The notes beneath the pieces are model-generated. The model did not search any database. It saw only the letters and a list, made by a program, of their open reading frames with translations, and was not told where the DNA came from. 64,000 nt of DNA from Ornithodoros turicata (Eukaryota; Arthropoda; Arachnida; Ixodida; Argasidae), in NCBI RefSeq assembly GCF_037126465.1, contig NC_088204.1:63611807-63675806 (forward strand), written 5' to 3'. Made by a program: the position numbers and the translations under genes. Below, piece by piece: positions 19,890-30,829 of this stretch; positions within the stretch are counted from its first letter, which is position 1, and each line of letters begins with the position of its first letter.

Positions 19890-22720
19890 CTCGAGTCTTT
19901 TTACCGTAATTTTCCTCGCAAATTAAACATATTAAACGTGTTCGGTCGCATGGAAAAACTTGTTGCGCTGGATTTGCAAGCAATAGACTGTTGGTCTATG
20001 CCGTCAACGTAAAGTACCTGTCTGCCGCTTTATAATGCTTTTAACGCGCAGCGCTTTTCTGCAAACTATATAGAGACTTCAATGTCACGTGAACCAAATG
20101 TTTACCTCTACCCGTAACTGTCGCAGGACAACAAATTGCACCCAGTGAGTGGTGCAGAAAGTGAAAGTGCAGAGTGAGTGGCTTTCCAGGAGACAATTAG
20201 TTAACAAGCATTCGGTGCGCCTTCTATAAGTTGACTTCGTCGCATGAAGACACGAATTCACGTTATGCGAGGGAAAAACCAGAAAAAGTACAACATTTTA
20301 GCTTGACGACATGGGACGCCACTGTTGCAGCATCTACAGCGCTTCTTCCACGAGCATTGCAGGAGCGTGCAATAAAAAAAAATCGTGAAAATAGAAGACA
20401 GGGTTTAGCCAACCCCAAACTTTGCAGACTGATATCTATTTGTTTGAAGTTTTATTGCAAGCGTTGTGGGCATGTAGGGAAGCTTTAAAATCGAGCAAGA
20501 TCTCGCCCAATGCATTTTCCATATCTCACACAAACACCGCCATTTTTGTCTTACGTCTGCTTCACATTCATTACACTCACATCACCTCACACAGGCGGCG
20601 CTGCCAACGACGAGAGATGGAGGTGCTGACGTTTGGCACTAATCCCCTTCTTTGTATGTTGGTGCCGCCTGCGTGTGGTGAAACGTAAAATGAAGCGCAC
20701 ACGGGAGGAAATGGCAGTTTTTGAGTGAGATGGACCACGGAAAACGCATAGAGTAAGATTTTGCTTGATTTTTATTTTTTCTTCTACAGGACCATAACGC
20801 TCGCAAAGAAACAAACTACAGACACACGGCGGTTTGCGTCACCCATTGTTATGATGCGATCGAAATATGTAACGTGTGCTAGACTAACCCTGTAGAGGCA
20901 TTGCATTGTTTGCTAAATGCAACGAAACTGCGAGGATGGATAGAAATGTGACAGATAAAATTGCGTAGAGACCCGCGAGCGAACGACTCTATAACGGCGT
21001 AACGGCTGGTTTGAGCTGCTGTGTTGCGCTGTCTATGTGTTTTTGTCTCTCTCAGGTTTGCCGTTTTGGATGGAAATCGTTGGTACGCGAATAGTACCGC
21101 AGTACCATTTTTGAAACGTGACGCGGGCTGGTATTACCGCTTTTCCCGTCCTACATATGGCAATACAGACAGTGCCGTGGAATATTTGTGCACGTGCAAG
21201 AAAGGAAGGACAACTTTATTTTGAGATGATGAAAGGGGCGTTTAATCGCCAGGGGTGATGCTCTACCCAAGGCTGGTGGTGAAGCGGGGAATTAAATAAT
21301 GAGTACCTTCACAATAAGGATCGAAGTCCTATGGTATCCAGAAAGGTCGAGAGAGCTTTCAGGATTCAAGAGAGAATGAAAATACAGAGCCCATGAAACG
21401 CAAAACAGAACTTGACACACTGCATATGGCGTTCTCGTCCCACAAGAACACACACAAGAAAATAAAGAAAACAAAGAAGAAACGTTTCCGTGGGTTCCGT
21501 CATGCGTGTCCTAACCACGATCTACTAGATTATAACGACCATGTCAGGCGCACCCCTTCTATGCGCCGCATTTATGGAAGGTAGCGGTGGCGCTTCTGAT
21601 CGTCCCAGTTATTGCTTCCTCAACTTCTACAATACTTTGTACTTCAGCTTACCTTAGTATTTCTGTACAAGCGGTGGACGTTCCACAGATGTTTCACTCT
21701 GAGGTTGATTATCATCATCATTCTACGCGTTTTCATAGGGGCTATCGCTGTCGTCTGCTACGGTAGTCGTACACACGCTCCTGCACGTTCAGAATTCAAA
21801 TTTCCATCGTCCAATCGTGTTGTGCCGATCAGTAGCGCCCCTGGCGGATCGTGCGGACAGGCTCCTCATAGGGTTTTCTGATTGTCACATGGTCGTTATA
21901 ATCTAGTAGGTCGTGGTCCTAACCTACGGCGCGCCATTCAATGCCCATTTCCGTTTGCACTACTGAAAAAGGCGCCCTTGTCCTATCTGCGTGACTTGAA
22001 TTTCTTTTCGAGCACTTGACCTCTCACAGCCGCTGCGATGTGTGCTAACTTTTACACCAGGTGCAAGTACCCATCGCGTACTGCATGCGCATTTTGGAAG
22101 AACCGAGCAGTCCGACAGCGTCGGCCTTGGTTGCAGCAACCAGGCATTGTATGTTATATCTTGCAATTCTTGCCGCCAGAAGCTTTTGCAAAAGAATCCA
22201 TGCCAATAGTTTTGTTTGTTTATGCATTTCACTCTCATTTATTTCCTGTTTTTGTGGTTCTGCCATTAAAGTTCTCACGATGCTCATGACAGCGTGTCCT
22301 GCGCTTCTGTCTAAGTGTCTCGTTCATCTTGGTGTCGGTGTGCTGATTGATCTGAAACGACCAGCGAAGCAGCCGAATTTGATCCGCATCGGCCAGTGCA
22401 ATTCACCCTGAGATTACATAATTCAAGCTCGCGAGTCACGACAAAGGCGAGAAATAAGAAATAAGATACGCTGAAACAATGATAAGAACTGGCTCGACAT
22501 CGAACTGAAGGAAACACTAATCAGAACGGCCTTGCCAACCGTGGTATGCTGTGAACGAAGTCGTATGATTGATATCTCGACAGCGTGAGCAAATCTAGAA
22601 ACACTGGGGAGGCATCAAGGACGCCGACAGTTCACAATACCTACAGTGTTGGTGCATGCTATTTTTTCAAGGCTCTCTTTTTCGAGACAGCTTCAGTTCA
22701 CATTCCCGTGAATTTTTCTA
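19890..22720. other. No recognisable feature
   Basis: Short frames without domain signature. No RNA gene or repeat boundary could be supported. Confidence 0.35.
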
Positions 22721-22724
22721 GCAC

Positions 22725-23129
22725 ATGACCTCAGGTGCCCAGACGTGGAAACGTTTTCAGCCTGTCAACGACGGACGACTACGGACGAACCTGCGGTACG
22801 ATCGCCGGTATGTACATCAAGTGGCAAAGAACCCCAAGCGTTGTTTTCTGCTGATCAAAACGCGGAGGAAAAATTCGCGGTCGCATGGCATTATGTGTTC
22901 CTCTGGCACTGGCGTACAGCTGCCAGGTCACTTGCTACTGAGAAGGCATCATGTGTGCTGCTTTAGTGAACTATTTGGCAATGACAGGCTCGCACTTCCG
23001 TACTGCAAGAGCTGTGATACTGCAGAGGAGAGCCGGCTCCTGCTTTTCGTATCTTCTGCTCTGATGAGTACAGCCAAACCACCCTTATACTTGAAGAGTG
23101 ATGCAATTAGCGCATGTGTTGGGTTATGA
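22725..23129 (+). pseudogene. Possible LINE zinc-knuckle relic
   Basis: A 134-codon frame whose C-terminal third (LFGNDRLALPYCKSCDTAEE) resembles the region just before and within the terminal knuckle of RNase-H LINEs, but the His and last Cys are missing. It could equally be chance. Confidence 0.25.
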
Positions 23130-23819
23130 CTTCGTCTTTTTAGCGCTCAGCAGCAATACGCAATCAGTTATATCATTCTAGGCTGGACGGAGCGCTCTTG
23201 CAATTCAGGGCTACGATGACGCAGGCTTCATTATGCAACCTGTGGGTGTATTCGGGTATTTTCCTCTGACTCCTGTATGAACTCCTGGGCGAACTCCTGG
23301 GCGAACACGCGACGTAGCACACTGCTTGGTGTCGTGAAAGGGTGGGCTACAATTTATTCCAGCGACCACATTTCGACTTAGAGCTGTGGAACGTGCACGT
23401 TTTTTTCACAGCCGGCTTTATCTAATCTGAGCAGTGCAGATATGAAATACCTCAATTCCTCGTGGTTTACGTGGCTCGTTTGCGGGTTAAACTCCGTTTC
23501 AAAGGACGGCACGATAAACATTCATGGCTATAATGTTCGATAAGCAGCTTAGCGGATACTTTATTATCTCTTGAAAGCTTTATATTGATCATATTCTCCA
23601 TACAACCGCATTTTTATGGCGAAGACGGGGCTTGGTCGAAGTGTATAGACGATGCTCCTGTCGCTAACGTTCACGTCTATAAATTCCGTACGAGAGTGCT
23701 CGTACTTTTCATGATAAGTTCGCATATGAGGGCGTTTCAATACGCAGTCTTAAGTAATATGCTGACGAACAGTGAAATGAATTTTCTGGGAAACAATGCA
23801 TCATTTTTCTACGTAGTCT

Positions 23820-23896
23820 CCCTGCTTTCCAATGTGGGCGCACCATTGTTTCGGAAGCGCATGATTCCAGCAGAGAAGTTTTTTCAGTCAAGTGCG
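23820..23896 (-). pseudogene. Mariner transposase C-terminus (distal to hAT insertion)
   Basis: In two minus-strand frames this reads LPKQWCAHIGKQGDYVEK then stop, preceded by FSAGI. It corresponds to the mariner ending (…GI..L..RW..CI…GDYVEK). It joins the fragment at 24749 once the insertion 23905-24740 and one 8-bp duplication are removed. Confidence 0.65.
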
Positions 23897-23904
23897 TAGC
23901 CATT

Positions 23905-24740
23905 AGTGATGCGAAACTACCGATAGTACTATCGATACTATCGATAGTCGTATGAAATTCGAACTATCGATACCAAGAAAACTATCGATAGCACTATCGA
24001 TAGTCGTCTGCCGATAGTAAGAACACGATCGACAGTACTATAGACAGTTGGCTATCGGGAAAACTATCGGGGAGCAGATAAAAATAGAAAAAGAAAACGC
24101 CTCACTCCTATACAAGTTTTTTTTGCAATACTACTGAGAGTGCTCTCAGTTGTTGAGGAAAGCTGCTCAGCTTTCCTTCCGACGCTGACCTTGAGCTTCT
24201 CACGCCGCTAAAACCAACCCCACCGTCACGTGATAGTCTCTGCACTGGATTGACTGGTATTGCAGTCTCATGTGTGCGTACGATTTTGTGATGAGTATTT
24301 CCTTTCGCGGCTTGCAGTGCATCATTCATACATTCCTGCTAAATTTACGGAAATAACTTGCGTCGTTCCGTTTTCGTTGTCACTGTGCCAGTGCGAAAAC
24401 GAAGACGGGGAGGGGGGGGGGATATGTTTATTAAGAAAAAAAGAAAGGAAAGGATAGCCAGGCAAAGAGCCGGCTTGCTATTCCGAAGACGGGTACGAAA
24501 GCATCGATAGTGCGAACCAAATCTAGCTATTGGTAGTTAAGAAAAAAAAAAAAGAGAACAGTGTTATCAGTAGCCGATTATCGTAAAACTATCGATAGTT
24601 CTTCAACGCTATTGATGGTATTATCGATAGTCAACAATGGATAGTTTTCAGACTATCTCTAGTTTTCGACACCATCGATAGTTCTCGAAAAATATCGATA
24701 GTATTGATAGTCAATTTATTGATAGTTTTCCATCACTACT
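23905..24740. mobile_element. hAT-like element with ACTATCGATAGT words
   Basis: It is flanked by TAGCCATT (23897-23904) and TAGCTATT (24741-24748), a 7/8 match 8-bp duplication. Termini are AGTGATG… and …CATCACTACT. ACTATCGATAGT, itself a palindrome, and its variants fill about 150 bp inside each end (23920-24070 and 24590-24735). The core is unrelated and carries a LINE tail insertion at 24410-24483. No transposase is present. Confidence 0.8.
24410..24483 (-). mobile_element. LINE-C1 tail-only insertion, 74 bp
   Basis: Only the last ~60 bp of LINE-C1 plus poly(C) on the minus strand (AATAGCAAGCCGGCTC … AATAAACATATC then C run). It is flanked by the exact 10-bp duplication CGAAGACGGG at 24400-24409 and 24484-24493. 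Confidence 0.85.
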
Positions 24741-24748
24741 TAGCTATT

Positions 24749-24926
24749 CATGCACCGCTCGCTTGACGTCTTCGTCGGAACCAAACTTCCGGCCGCCAAG
24801 ATCGTTCTTGAGTCCGTCGAATATGTAATTGTCCGACGACGCGAGTTCAACCGGATGCCGGAGACACCCATATCCCCCGCTGGAAAGAGTAGACCCGATC
24901 TCATTAAGCGCCCGCATCAATTTCAA
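24749..24926 (-). pseudogene. Mariner transposase fragment (proximal to hAT insertion)
   Basis: Minus-strand frame with SSDNYIFDGLKNDLGGRKF and DEDVKRAVHE. This is the region of the third catalytic Asp of mariner (usual …PSDYHLF..LK..L.G..F….EV..AV..W). Upstream residues are too decayed to call. The Trp expected next has become a stop inside the 8-bp duplication. Confidence 0.75.
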
Positions 24927-24929
24927 AGA

Positions 24930-25445
24930 GTTTCAATGAGAATGTATGCATCCAATTCATTTAATATGAATATAGCAGGTATTTCTCATTGAAGTAATGA
25001 GAAGTGTTGCGGGAAAGCTGACTTTATGTTTGAGCGCTCGAACAGATGTTGTGGTGAAGGAGTCTTCCAGGGAACCGGGAGCTAATTTGTCCAATGAGAA
25101 CCAATGACTTTCAATGAGAACTGAGACACCAAATTCATTTAATGTGAATAACGCAGGTATTTCTCATTGAAGTAATGAGAAGTGTTGCGGGAAAGCTGAC
25201 TTTATGTTTGAGCGCTCTAACGGATGTTGTGGAGAAGGAGTCTTCCAGGGAACCAGGATCTAATTCGTTTAATGAGAACCAATGACTTTCAATGAGAACT
25301 GGGACACCCAATTCATTTAATGTGAATAACGCAGGTATCTCTCATTGAAGTAATGAGAAGTGTTGGGGGAAAGATAGCTTCATGTTTTAGCGCTCTAACA
25401 GGTGTTGTGATGAAGAAGACTAATAGGAAATCAAGAACCAAATCA
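24930..25445. repeat. Tandem array of ~178-bp unit
   Basis: AATTCATTTAAT begins near 24954, 25132 and 25310, giving a 178-bp period and about 2.8 copies. Each unit contains CTCATTGAAGTAATGAGAAG, a short hairpin. Copies differ by about 5-10%. Period length is close to nucleosome length, as in many satellite monomers. Confidence 0.85.
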
Positions 25446-26355
25446 AGTAATTAGTTTACTGGGTGCCAATGAGAAACAATGATTTCCAATTGGAACAATC
25501 TGAACCGACGTGTTGTGCAATGAAGATCGCCTTCACAGAAGAAGAACGAATTGAGCAATTGGTTTAGCATCGAAATATCATGATCAGTGTGTCAATTGAA
25601 TTAATGTGAGCAAACATGTTGTGCGGATAGGACTGCTCCATGCATAGATGAAAGGATGAAGATCATGAACGACACATTCGAGGGATAGAGCAAGTTGGTG
25701 TACACTGAATACAGAAGTCAATCATTCTAATTTAAAATATCTTCTATTCGAAACGTGTTTGAATTCCTACACACTTCAATTGGCACAAACTACGCAACTG
25801 ACGAGTTTTAAATTGCTTACATTTAAATCCATATATTTTTTTGCACTGCACGAGAGTGAAAGCGAATATTCTTTTCCCCAGGAGCATGCATATAGAAATA
25901 CGCAGGAGTGCCTCAAGTGAAGCATGCTCTCTACCCATGCATAGTTTTGCACATTGGGTTTGCAAGTGGTGAACAAACTTGTGTAAACAATATATAGCAA
26001 AAACATATACAAATAATGTACGCTTGTATGTGACAGGTGTAAGTATATACTTCAAACAAGAAAATCTCAAAAACACGGTACATGACATCGTGCAAGAAAG
26101 ATTGATGGTTATAGCTTACGTTATCTCAGAAAAAAAAGGAACTGCTACAAAAGACATCAATGGTTATCTCAAGATTGTCACACTACTAATACAATTAAAA
26201 ACTTCAATGATACATGCAATGAAAGAAATTTTACCAAAAAAGGAAAAACAGTTTTTCACAACGGTAGTCATCACTCATATTCAATCTTGTCTAGCTGGCA
26301 ACTTCGTCACCACAAACTGCTCATTTAGTGCCATGCGCATACATCTACATGCCAA
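25445..26355. other. No recognisable feature
   Basis: AT-rich DNA. The decaying ATGAGAA words at its left edge suggest a further degenerate repeat unit. Frames of 114 and 129 codons show no domain. Confidence 0.35.
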
Positions 26356-26383
26356 CACTACACTCTAAATCTGGTCACCCATA

Positions 26384-26419
26384 GTAAGGGTTAAAAAATG
26401 ATCATTTTTTAACCCTTAC
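26384..26419. repeat. Perfect 36-bp palindrome
   Basis: GTAAGGGTTAAAAAATGA is followed directly by its exact complement. It is formed by two inverted GGGTTA words of the surrounding TIR element. Confidence 0.9.
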
Positions 26420-26763
26420 ATCAGGGGTTATGGTCTAACCCTTTTGTACGGGTTATGTAGGCGTGGCCTGCACATAAGGGTGACACTCAAGGCCGCAGTT
26501 TTTTTAGCCTTATGGGTTACGAAACGTAACCCTTCCCGTAGGCGCTGAACCCCGCTTTATGGGTTACCAGTCCTCTGCAGCGCTCTTCCCTTCACAGCAG
26601 TGTAGCTTGTGGTGAAGCCCGCTCGCTGAGTGCATCGCCGTGTGGCCCCAGCTCATGTACTTCTAGAGAAGTGGCAGTGTACAGGCATGAAAAAAAAATT
26701 GTGTTTGTGATAAAATAAACGCATGCACACTTGTACATGAAATCCGAGTATGGAACACATCGA

Positions 26764-26769
26764 TTTATT
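26764..26769 (-). promoter_or_regulatory. Candidate polyadenylation signal
   Basis: AATAAA on the minus strand, about 160 bp beyond the stop codon of the gene in the TIR element and in the right orientation for it. Confidence 0.4.
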
Positions 26770-26925
26770 ATGGCTAAATGACAAATTACAAAATTATTTC
26801 ACAACTACTCAGAGTCGGGAAACATTAGTTTGCTTCGTTAAGCCAGCTGTCTGTTGATGCGGATGTGAGTACTGACAGCATTCTGTGAGTACTGACAGAA
26901 ATTCAATCCCGGTGTACCCAGGTCA

Positions 26926-27370
26926 TCACCGTTTCTGCATCTTGAAAAGACACATGCATGAACAAGCCTTAGCTGACGTCAGACAGCTACACTCGCTCTC
27001 AAAAGCCGGTCACACATTAAAAGAAAGAGAGGGACAAATGTAAAAAGAGAAGAGATACACACTGTTGCAAACTCACTGTTTCGTTGCGAATGGTGGCCAC
27101 AGCCATCTCCTCAACACGAGGCACGTCTACAAAAAGCACCGCCACTTGTTTGTTTTGCGACGGCACAATTCATGGCTTTAATAATTGCGGAAGACACTCA
27201 CCAATTGATTCAAGACGCCCCTGTGTTGAAGGTGAATGGCCGCAGAACACACACCACCCAGTGCGGTCGCCGGCATGATCCTCAATCTTCCTCATGAACT
27301 CAGCACAATCACACTCATTTTGCTTGCATCGACCGCAAAAGTTGCCGCGAATGTCCTCGGAAGTGAACAT
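26926..27370 (-). CDS. Predicted 77-residue three-exon protein inside TIR element
   Basis: Not recognised. Exon 1 is 27202-27370 (ATG to ATTG|GTGAGTG). Exon 2 is 27077-27126 (TTTTTGTAG|ACGTG to GAAACA|GTGAGT). Exon 3 is 26926-26940 (TCTTTTCAAG|ATGCAG to TGA). All junctions keep frame. The 56 residues of exon 1 are Cys-rich: FCGRC at 11-15, CDC at 20-22, WCVFCGH at 39-45, suggesting a small metal-binding fold. The rest is acidic and ends MQKR. An alternative acceptor at GCAG| would only drop two residues. The upstream frame is open for about 15 further codons without Met. It could be cargo of the transposon, a captured host gene, or chance splice signals; no homologue is known to me. Confidence 0.5.
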
Positions 27371-28319
27371 CACTACAGCAACAACAAGACGGAAGAGTTC
27401 AAAGCCAACGAGTCGCCGAGACTACTTGATCCAAGCCTGGACTCGAAGCTCCGAGCGTCCGCGTCCGTTCAGTTTGAATGTTTCAGCGCAGGCGCAGAAG
27501 ACGCGAAACTTGTAGCAAATTCGTTCTTGTCCTCGTAATAAGGGTTACGGTTGAGAGTATGGGTGACGTAAGGGTGATATTTCAAGGGTGACATCGATGA
27601 CACGTCACTGTCACCCTTGTAGCACGGTGCCGAAGCGTTACAGCGGGCTCATGTAACCCTTGGAATGGGTTCTAGACGAAGTAACCCATGGATTTAAGGG
27701 GGAAATGCCAATGTAACCCCTGGAACACAGGTTACAGGCCGTTAAGGGGGACGATAAGGGGGACCGGATTTAGAGTGTACAGGTGAAGGTATTCTTACTC
27801 ACTGCGAAACATAGCATATTGTTACGTGTGTTCCGAACACTGTTGTATTCCAAAAGTGTCAGTGAACTCACCGTTTGCTGACCCTCTTGGCGACAGCTAA
27901 TGCGAATAATCTCGGCATATGACCCGCCGTCCAGACAAACTATCTTATTGCTTGTCCTCTGACATTTAATATGATATGTAGTGGCATTGTACACGACCCC
28001 TTTGCGACCATTTGCTCGTAAGCGGTGGATGATGAAGGCGATACGCCCTTGCATTTTTTTAATATGTTAACGGTCTCGAGCCCTACACCTTTCCCAAGTG
28101 CCCGTGCAGACGAAAAACTTTCAAATCATGTTGCAGCAAATGGTTCTGAAACAGTTGCGCAGCATAATTAAAGCGGCCACTGAAATAGGGCACCGGTAGG
28201 TCCAAAACTGGAAACACTTTTTTTTTGCAATGTGAGTTAAACAATGAAAACTGAAGGACACTGACGACTTGCAATAGAGGAGCTCTATTTCGCACGCAAA
28301 CATAAGAATGGAAAGGGGA

Positions 28320-28565
28320 ATGAGTGAGTGAGTGGATGTGGTTAGCCCTTCTAATGACGCACTCTTGGAAGGCGTTGGGGAGATGTGTTAGCTTAGCTCA
28401 AATGGTAGAGCCCTGGACCGGCAATCCAGAAGATGTGGGTTCGAGTCCTACAGCTGGCTAACCTTTTCAGTGACTTCCTTCTTTCATTGTTCTTAGGCCC
28501 CTGAGGCTTGTGCGTTGTTCTTTCTTAACTGTGCTCCAGCCTCAGAACATCAATTTCCATCGTGT
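28320..28565 (+). mobile_element. SINE-2, full-length-looking copy
   Basis: A 5' leader (GAGTGAGTGAGTGGATG … ATGACGCACTCTTGGAAGG) is followed by a tRNA-like domain (28387-28459), the body TTTTCAGTGACTTCC…, and an end near CCTCAGAACATCA. The leader recurs beside the 18.6-kb copy, so it belongs to the repeat. Confidence 0.75.
28387..28459 (+). other. tRNA-like domain of SINE-2, anticodon position GGC
   Basis: A complete cloverleaf can be drawn. Acceptor GTTAGCT/AGCTGGC has two G-U pairs, D stem is GCTC/GAGC, anticodon stem CTGGA/TCCAG with loop CCGGCAA, and T arm GTGGG TTCGAGT CCTAC. Loop position 33 is C, not the near-universal U, and the discriminator is followed by AACC, not a tRNA gene end. 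It serves as the pol III promoter of the SINE and is not a working tRNA gene. Confidence 0.7.
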
Positions 28566-28869
28566 TAAAGTAGTACTTGATACTTCAAGTATCTTCCCTT
28601 GACTGCTAGGTACCCTGATGATCCCCATAAAACAGGCTACGATACATCGGCTGCTGCATTAGTGCGCACAGACTACCAGGTCATGGCGTGTCCTAAACAT
28701 TTGTGTTATGTCCTGCGAACTTATGCGTGCCTTCATGGCGACGGTGGATGTGAATGGTTAAAAACGATAAAAAGCCTGACAAACTGCTTTGGATGTGAAT
28801 CAGTTTCGCACCTTCCCTTATAAGGAAACGAATGACTGACCTGGTGCAAATCTGGGGTGAGCTAGTCAA

Positions 28870-29510
28870 CTTTAAAGTGCCATTCCGGACTCAAAAAATA
28901 GCGTTTATTTTATTTAGTTCATGAATAGAAGGTGCCCCAAGGATCCTATACGCGAAATTTCAATCTTGTTTACGAGCGCTGTGCATTTTTGTCAATTTTT
29001 GAAGATCTACTGAGCCTCCACAAGTTTCGATGACGCGAGGAGAGACTGACATAATCATAAGCCCACAAATTGCAATGATGTCATGTTCAGGAGAGGGAAC
29101 TCGTCTCCTAGCAACGACGCTGGCGTCCGGGGAGGGATACGTGGTGAAGTCATGTGAGGCTGACCGAAAGAGGGGAAAATACGAGAGATGTCTTCTCCCT
29201 CCTTTGTGTTTTCTCGAAGGTCGGAGCGGTCGGATGATATGTCACGTGGTGCTCCGCTAACGGAGTGCAAAAAGTGAGCCCCCCTGGAAGACGCGAAGGG
29301 CAGCAACGTTGCCAGATGAGAGCCGGGCGCTCCGTCGGAGCCTAACATAATGTCACAGTTCTCAAAAATAAACATTAATTGTCTCTGCCTTTCGCGTCAC
29401 GTAGAGCCAAAATATTTTGCAGGAATGTAAAGTGAGACAAGAAGATTTCGGTAACATAACTTTGGTAGGATTCTGAAGACATGAGATTTAGTCCGTAGTG
29501 GCACTTTAAG
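28870..29510. mobile_element. TIR element, CTTTAAAGTGCCA ends
   Basis: Left end CTTTAAAGTGCCATTCCGGAC (28870-28890) and the complement of 29491-29510 (CTTAAAGTGCCACTACGGAC) match except for a few bases. A related GTGCCCCTTTAA end occurs alone near 45680. No target duplication is clear and no transposase is seen. Confidence 0.6.
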
Positions 29511-29639
29511 GGACTGTCCCGTGCTTGCACGTGCGAGGCGTAGGTCGCAAAACACAACAGAGTAGAACACCGGCACTACCACCCGCCGCAATAATATTAG
29601 GTATAAGTAAGAGTTAAGAATTTTGATTAAAGTATCAAT

Positions 29640-29960
29640 TAATTTATTTATTTAGCAATACTGCGAGCCCGTCTCGGGCCCAAGCAGGTGTCATTACAAC
29701 AACCAAGAATAAAACACAACAATGCAGAACTAGTAATGACGTTGCAAAATAGACGAAACGTATTACAAACTATGCAAAAATAGAGGTCTATGTGAGCAAG
29801 GTATGAACGGATTTAGCAAATCATATTACAGAATCAATGGACACGGTACTAGAGGGCAACATGTTCCACTCTTCTATAGTTCTGCAAAATCGGCTGGTAT
29901 CTAAATATTTTAACGCAACGATCAACGCTCTATCAAACAAACGGACAACAAAATCAGTTT
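29640..29960 (-). pseudogene. CR1/Jockey-like LINE 3' end
   Basis: The minus-strand translation includes YLDTSRFCRTIEEWNMLP, the usual C-terminal block (…R.I..WN.LP) of CR1/Jockey-type ORF2. A UTR with CCGAGACGGGCTCGCAGTAT and a TAAATAAATAAAT tail follows, ending near 29640. Confidence 0.7.
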
Positions 29961-30239
29961 ATATAACGAAGAGGAACAAGGCTAATACAACAACAAAAGT
30001 TTGATTTGCACTTAATGAGCGCGCAGGTCGTGGCTGAAATGCGATATCAATTATGAGCTCATCGGCCGGCTTGTCCCGTCGCCATGGTTTTCGTCTCCTA
30101 AATGGTGTCTCCTTTCAACGACAGACTGGTCAGCGATTTCTGCCGTGATTTTGTTATGCGGAGATTAAACTCGCCTTGGTACCACGTATTTTTGTTAAAC
30201 TGACTGAAAACACGTTGCGGCTCCTTTGTAGCGGCGACG

Positions 30240-30510
30240 GAAACGCCTATCAATTAACCAATCAATGTCCAAACTGGTGATATACAATTAATAAGTAATC
30301 ATTTACTAATTATTCCGCTAATTAATTACTAATCGTTTAACGAATTGGTTAACTATGTCACTGCGTCTTTAATTAGTTTGCCAGCTAGTTCTTCAATGAC
30401 TCAATTGCTCTTCACTTCGCTAATTAATCATAACTATTAACTGATCAACCATTGATAACTAATCAAGTAATAATCGATAACTAATAACTAATCAACCAGT
30501 CCATAGATTG
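30240..30510. repeat. AT-rich swarm of TAACTAATC/TTAATTAG words
   Basis: Many overlapping TAATTA, TAACTAAT and GATTAGT words occur without a strict period. It may be one end of a word-rich element; no partner cluster was located. Confidence 0.45.
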
Positions 30511-30829
30511 TTGAGGCATAAAGTTCACATAGGAATCACTCATACATACTACGCGCATGTGATTACATAGCTCGCCTCACCTAAACTCCGTAGGGTTCGC
30601 TCCTTAGACCTTGGCTGTTAGTGGGTACTCGTTAAATAAACAAATTCTACAGCATTTAACAGACGGGCATCAAAATACGATAGGTAGAGGATCGGCCCTG
30701 GCGATGAAATTCCCCGTTCATGAACATAAAAATGAAGTTGTTGTTGTTTAGGTAAGAAAGGGGAAAAGGGCTTAGACGCAACAAAATCTTTATGTGGATT
30801 ATAATTAATGAGATGTCTCATATCCACAA

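Larger units (their letters stand above)
26361..27777. mobile_element. TIR element with GGGTTAC words and a spliced gene
   Basis: Terminal inverted repeats CACTCTAAATC(T/C)GGTC(A/C)CCC match at 18 of 20 positions, each flanked by TA (26359-26360 and 27778-27779). About 200 bp inside each end carry many AAGGGTTAC/GTAACCC(T) words. The centre encodes the gene at 26926-27370. The TA target suggests a Tc1/mariner-like or other TA-targeting transposase, but none is encoded. Confidence 0.75.
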
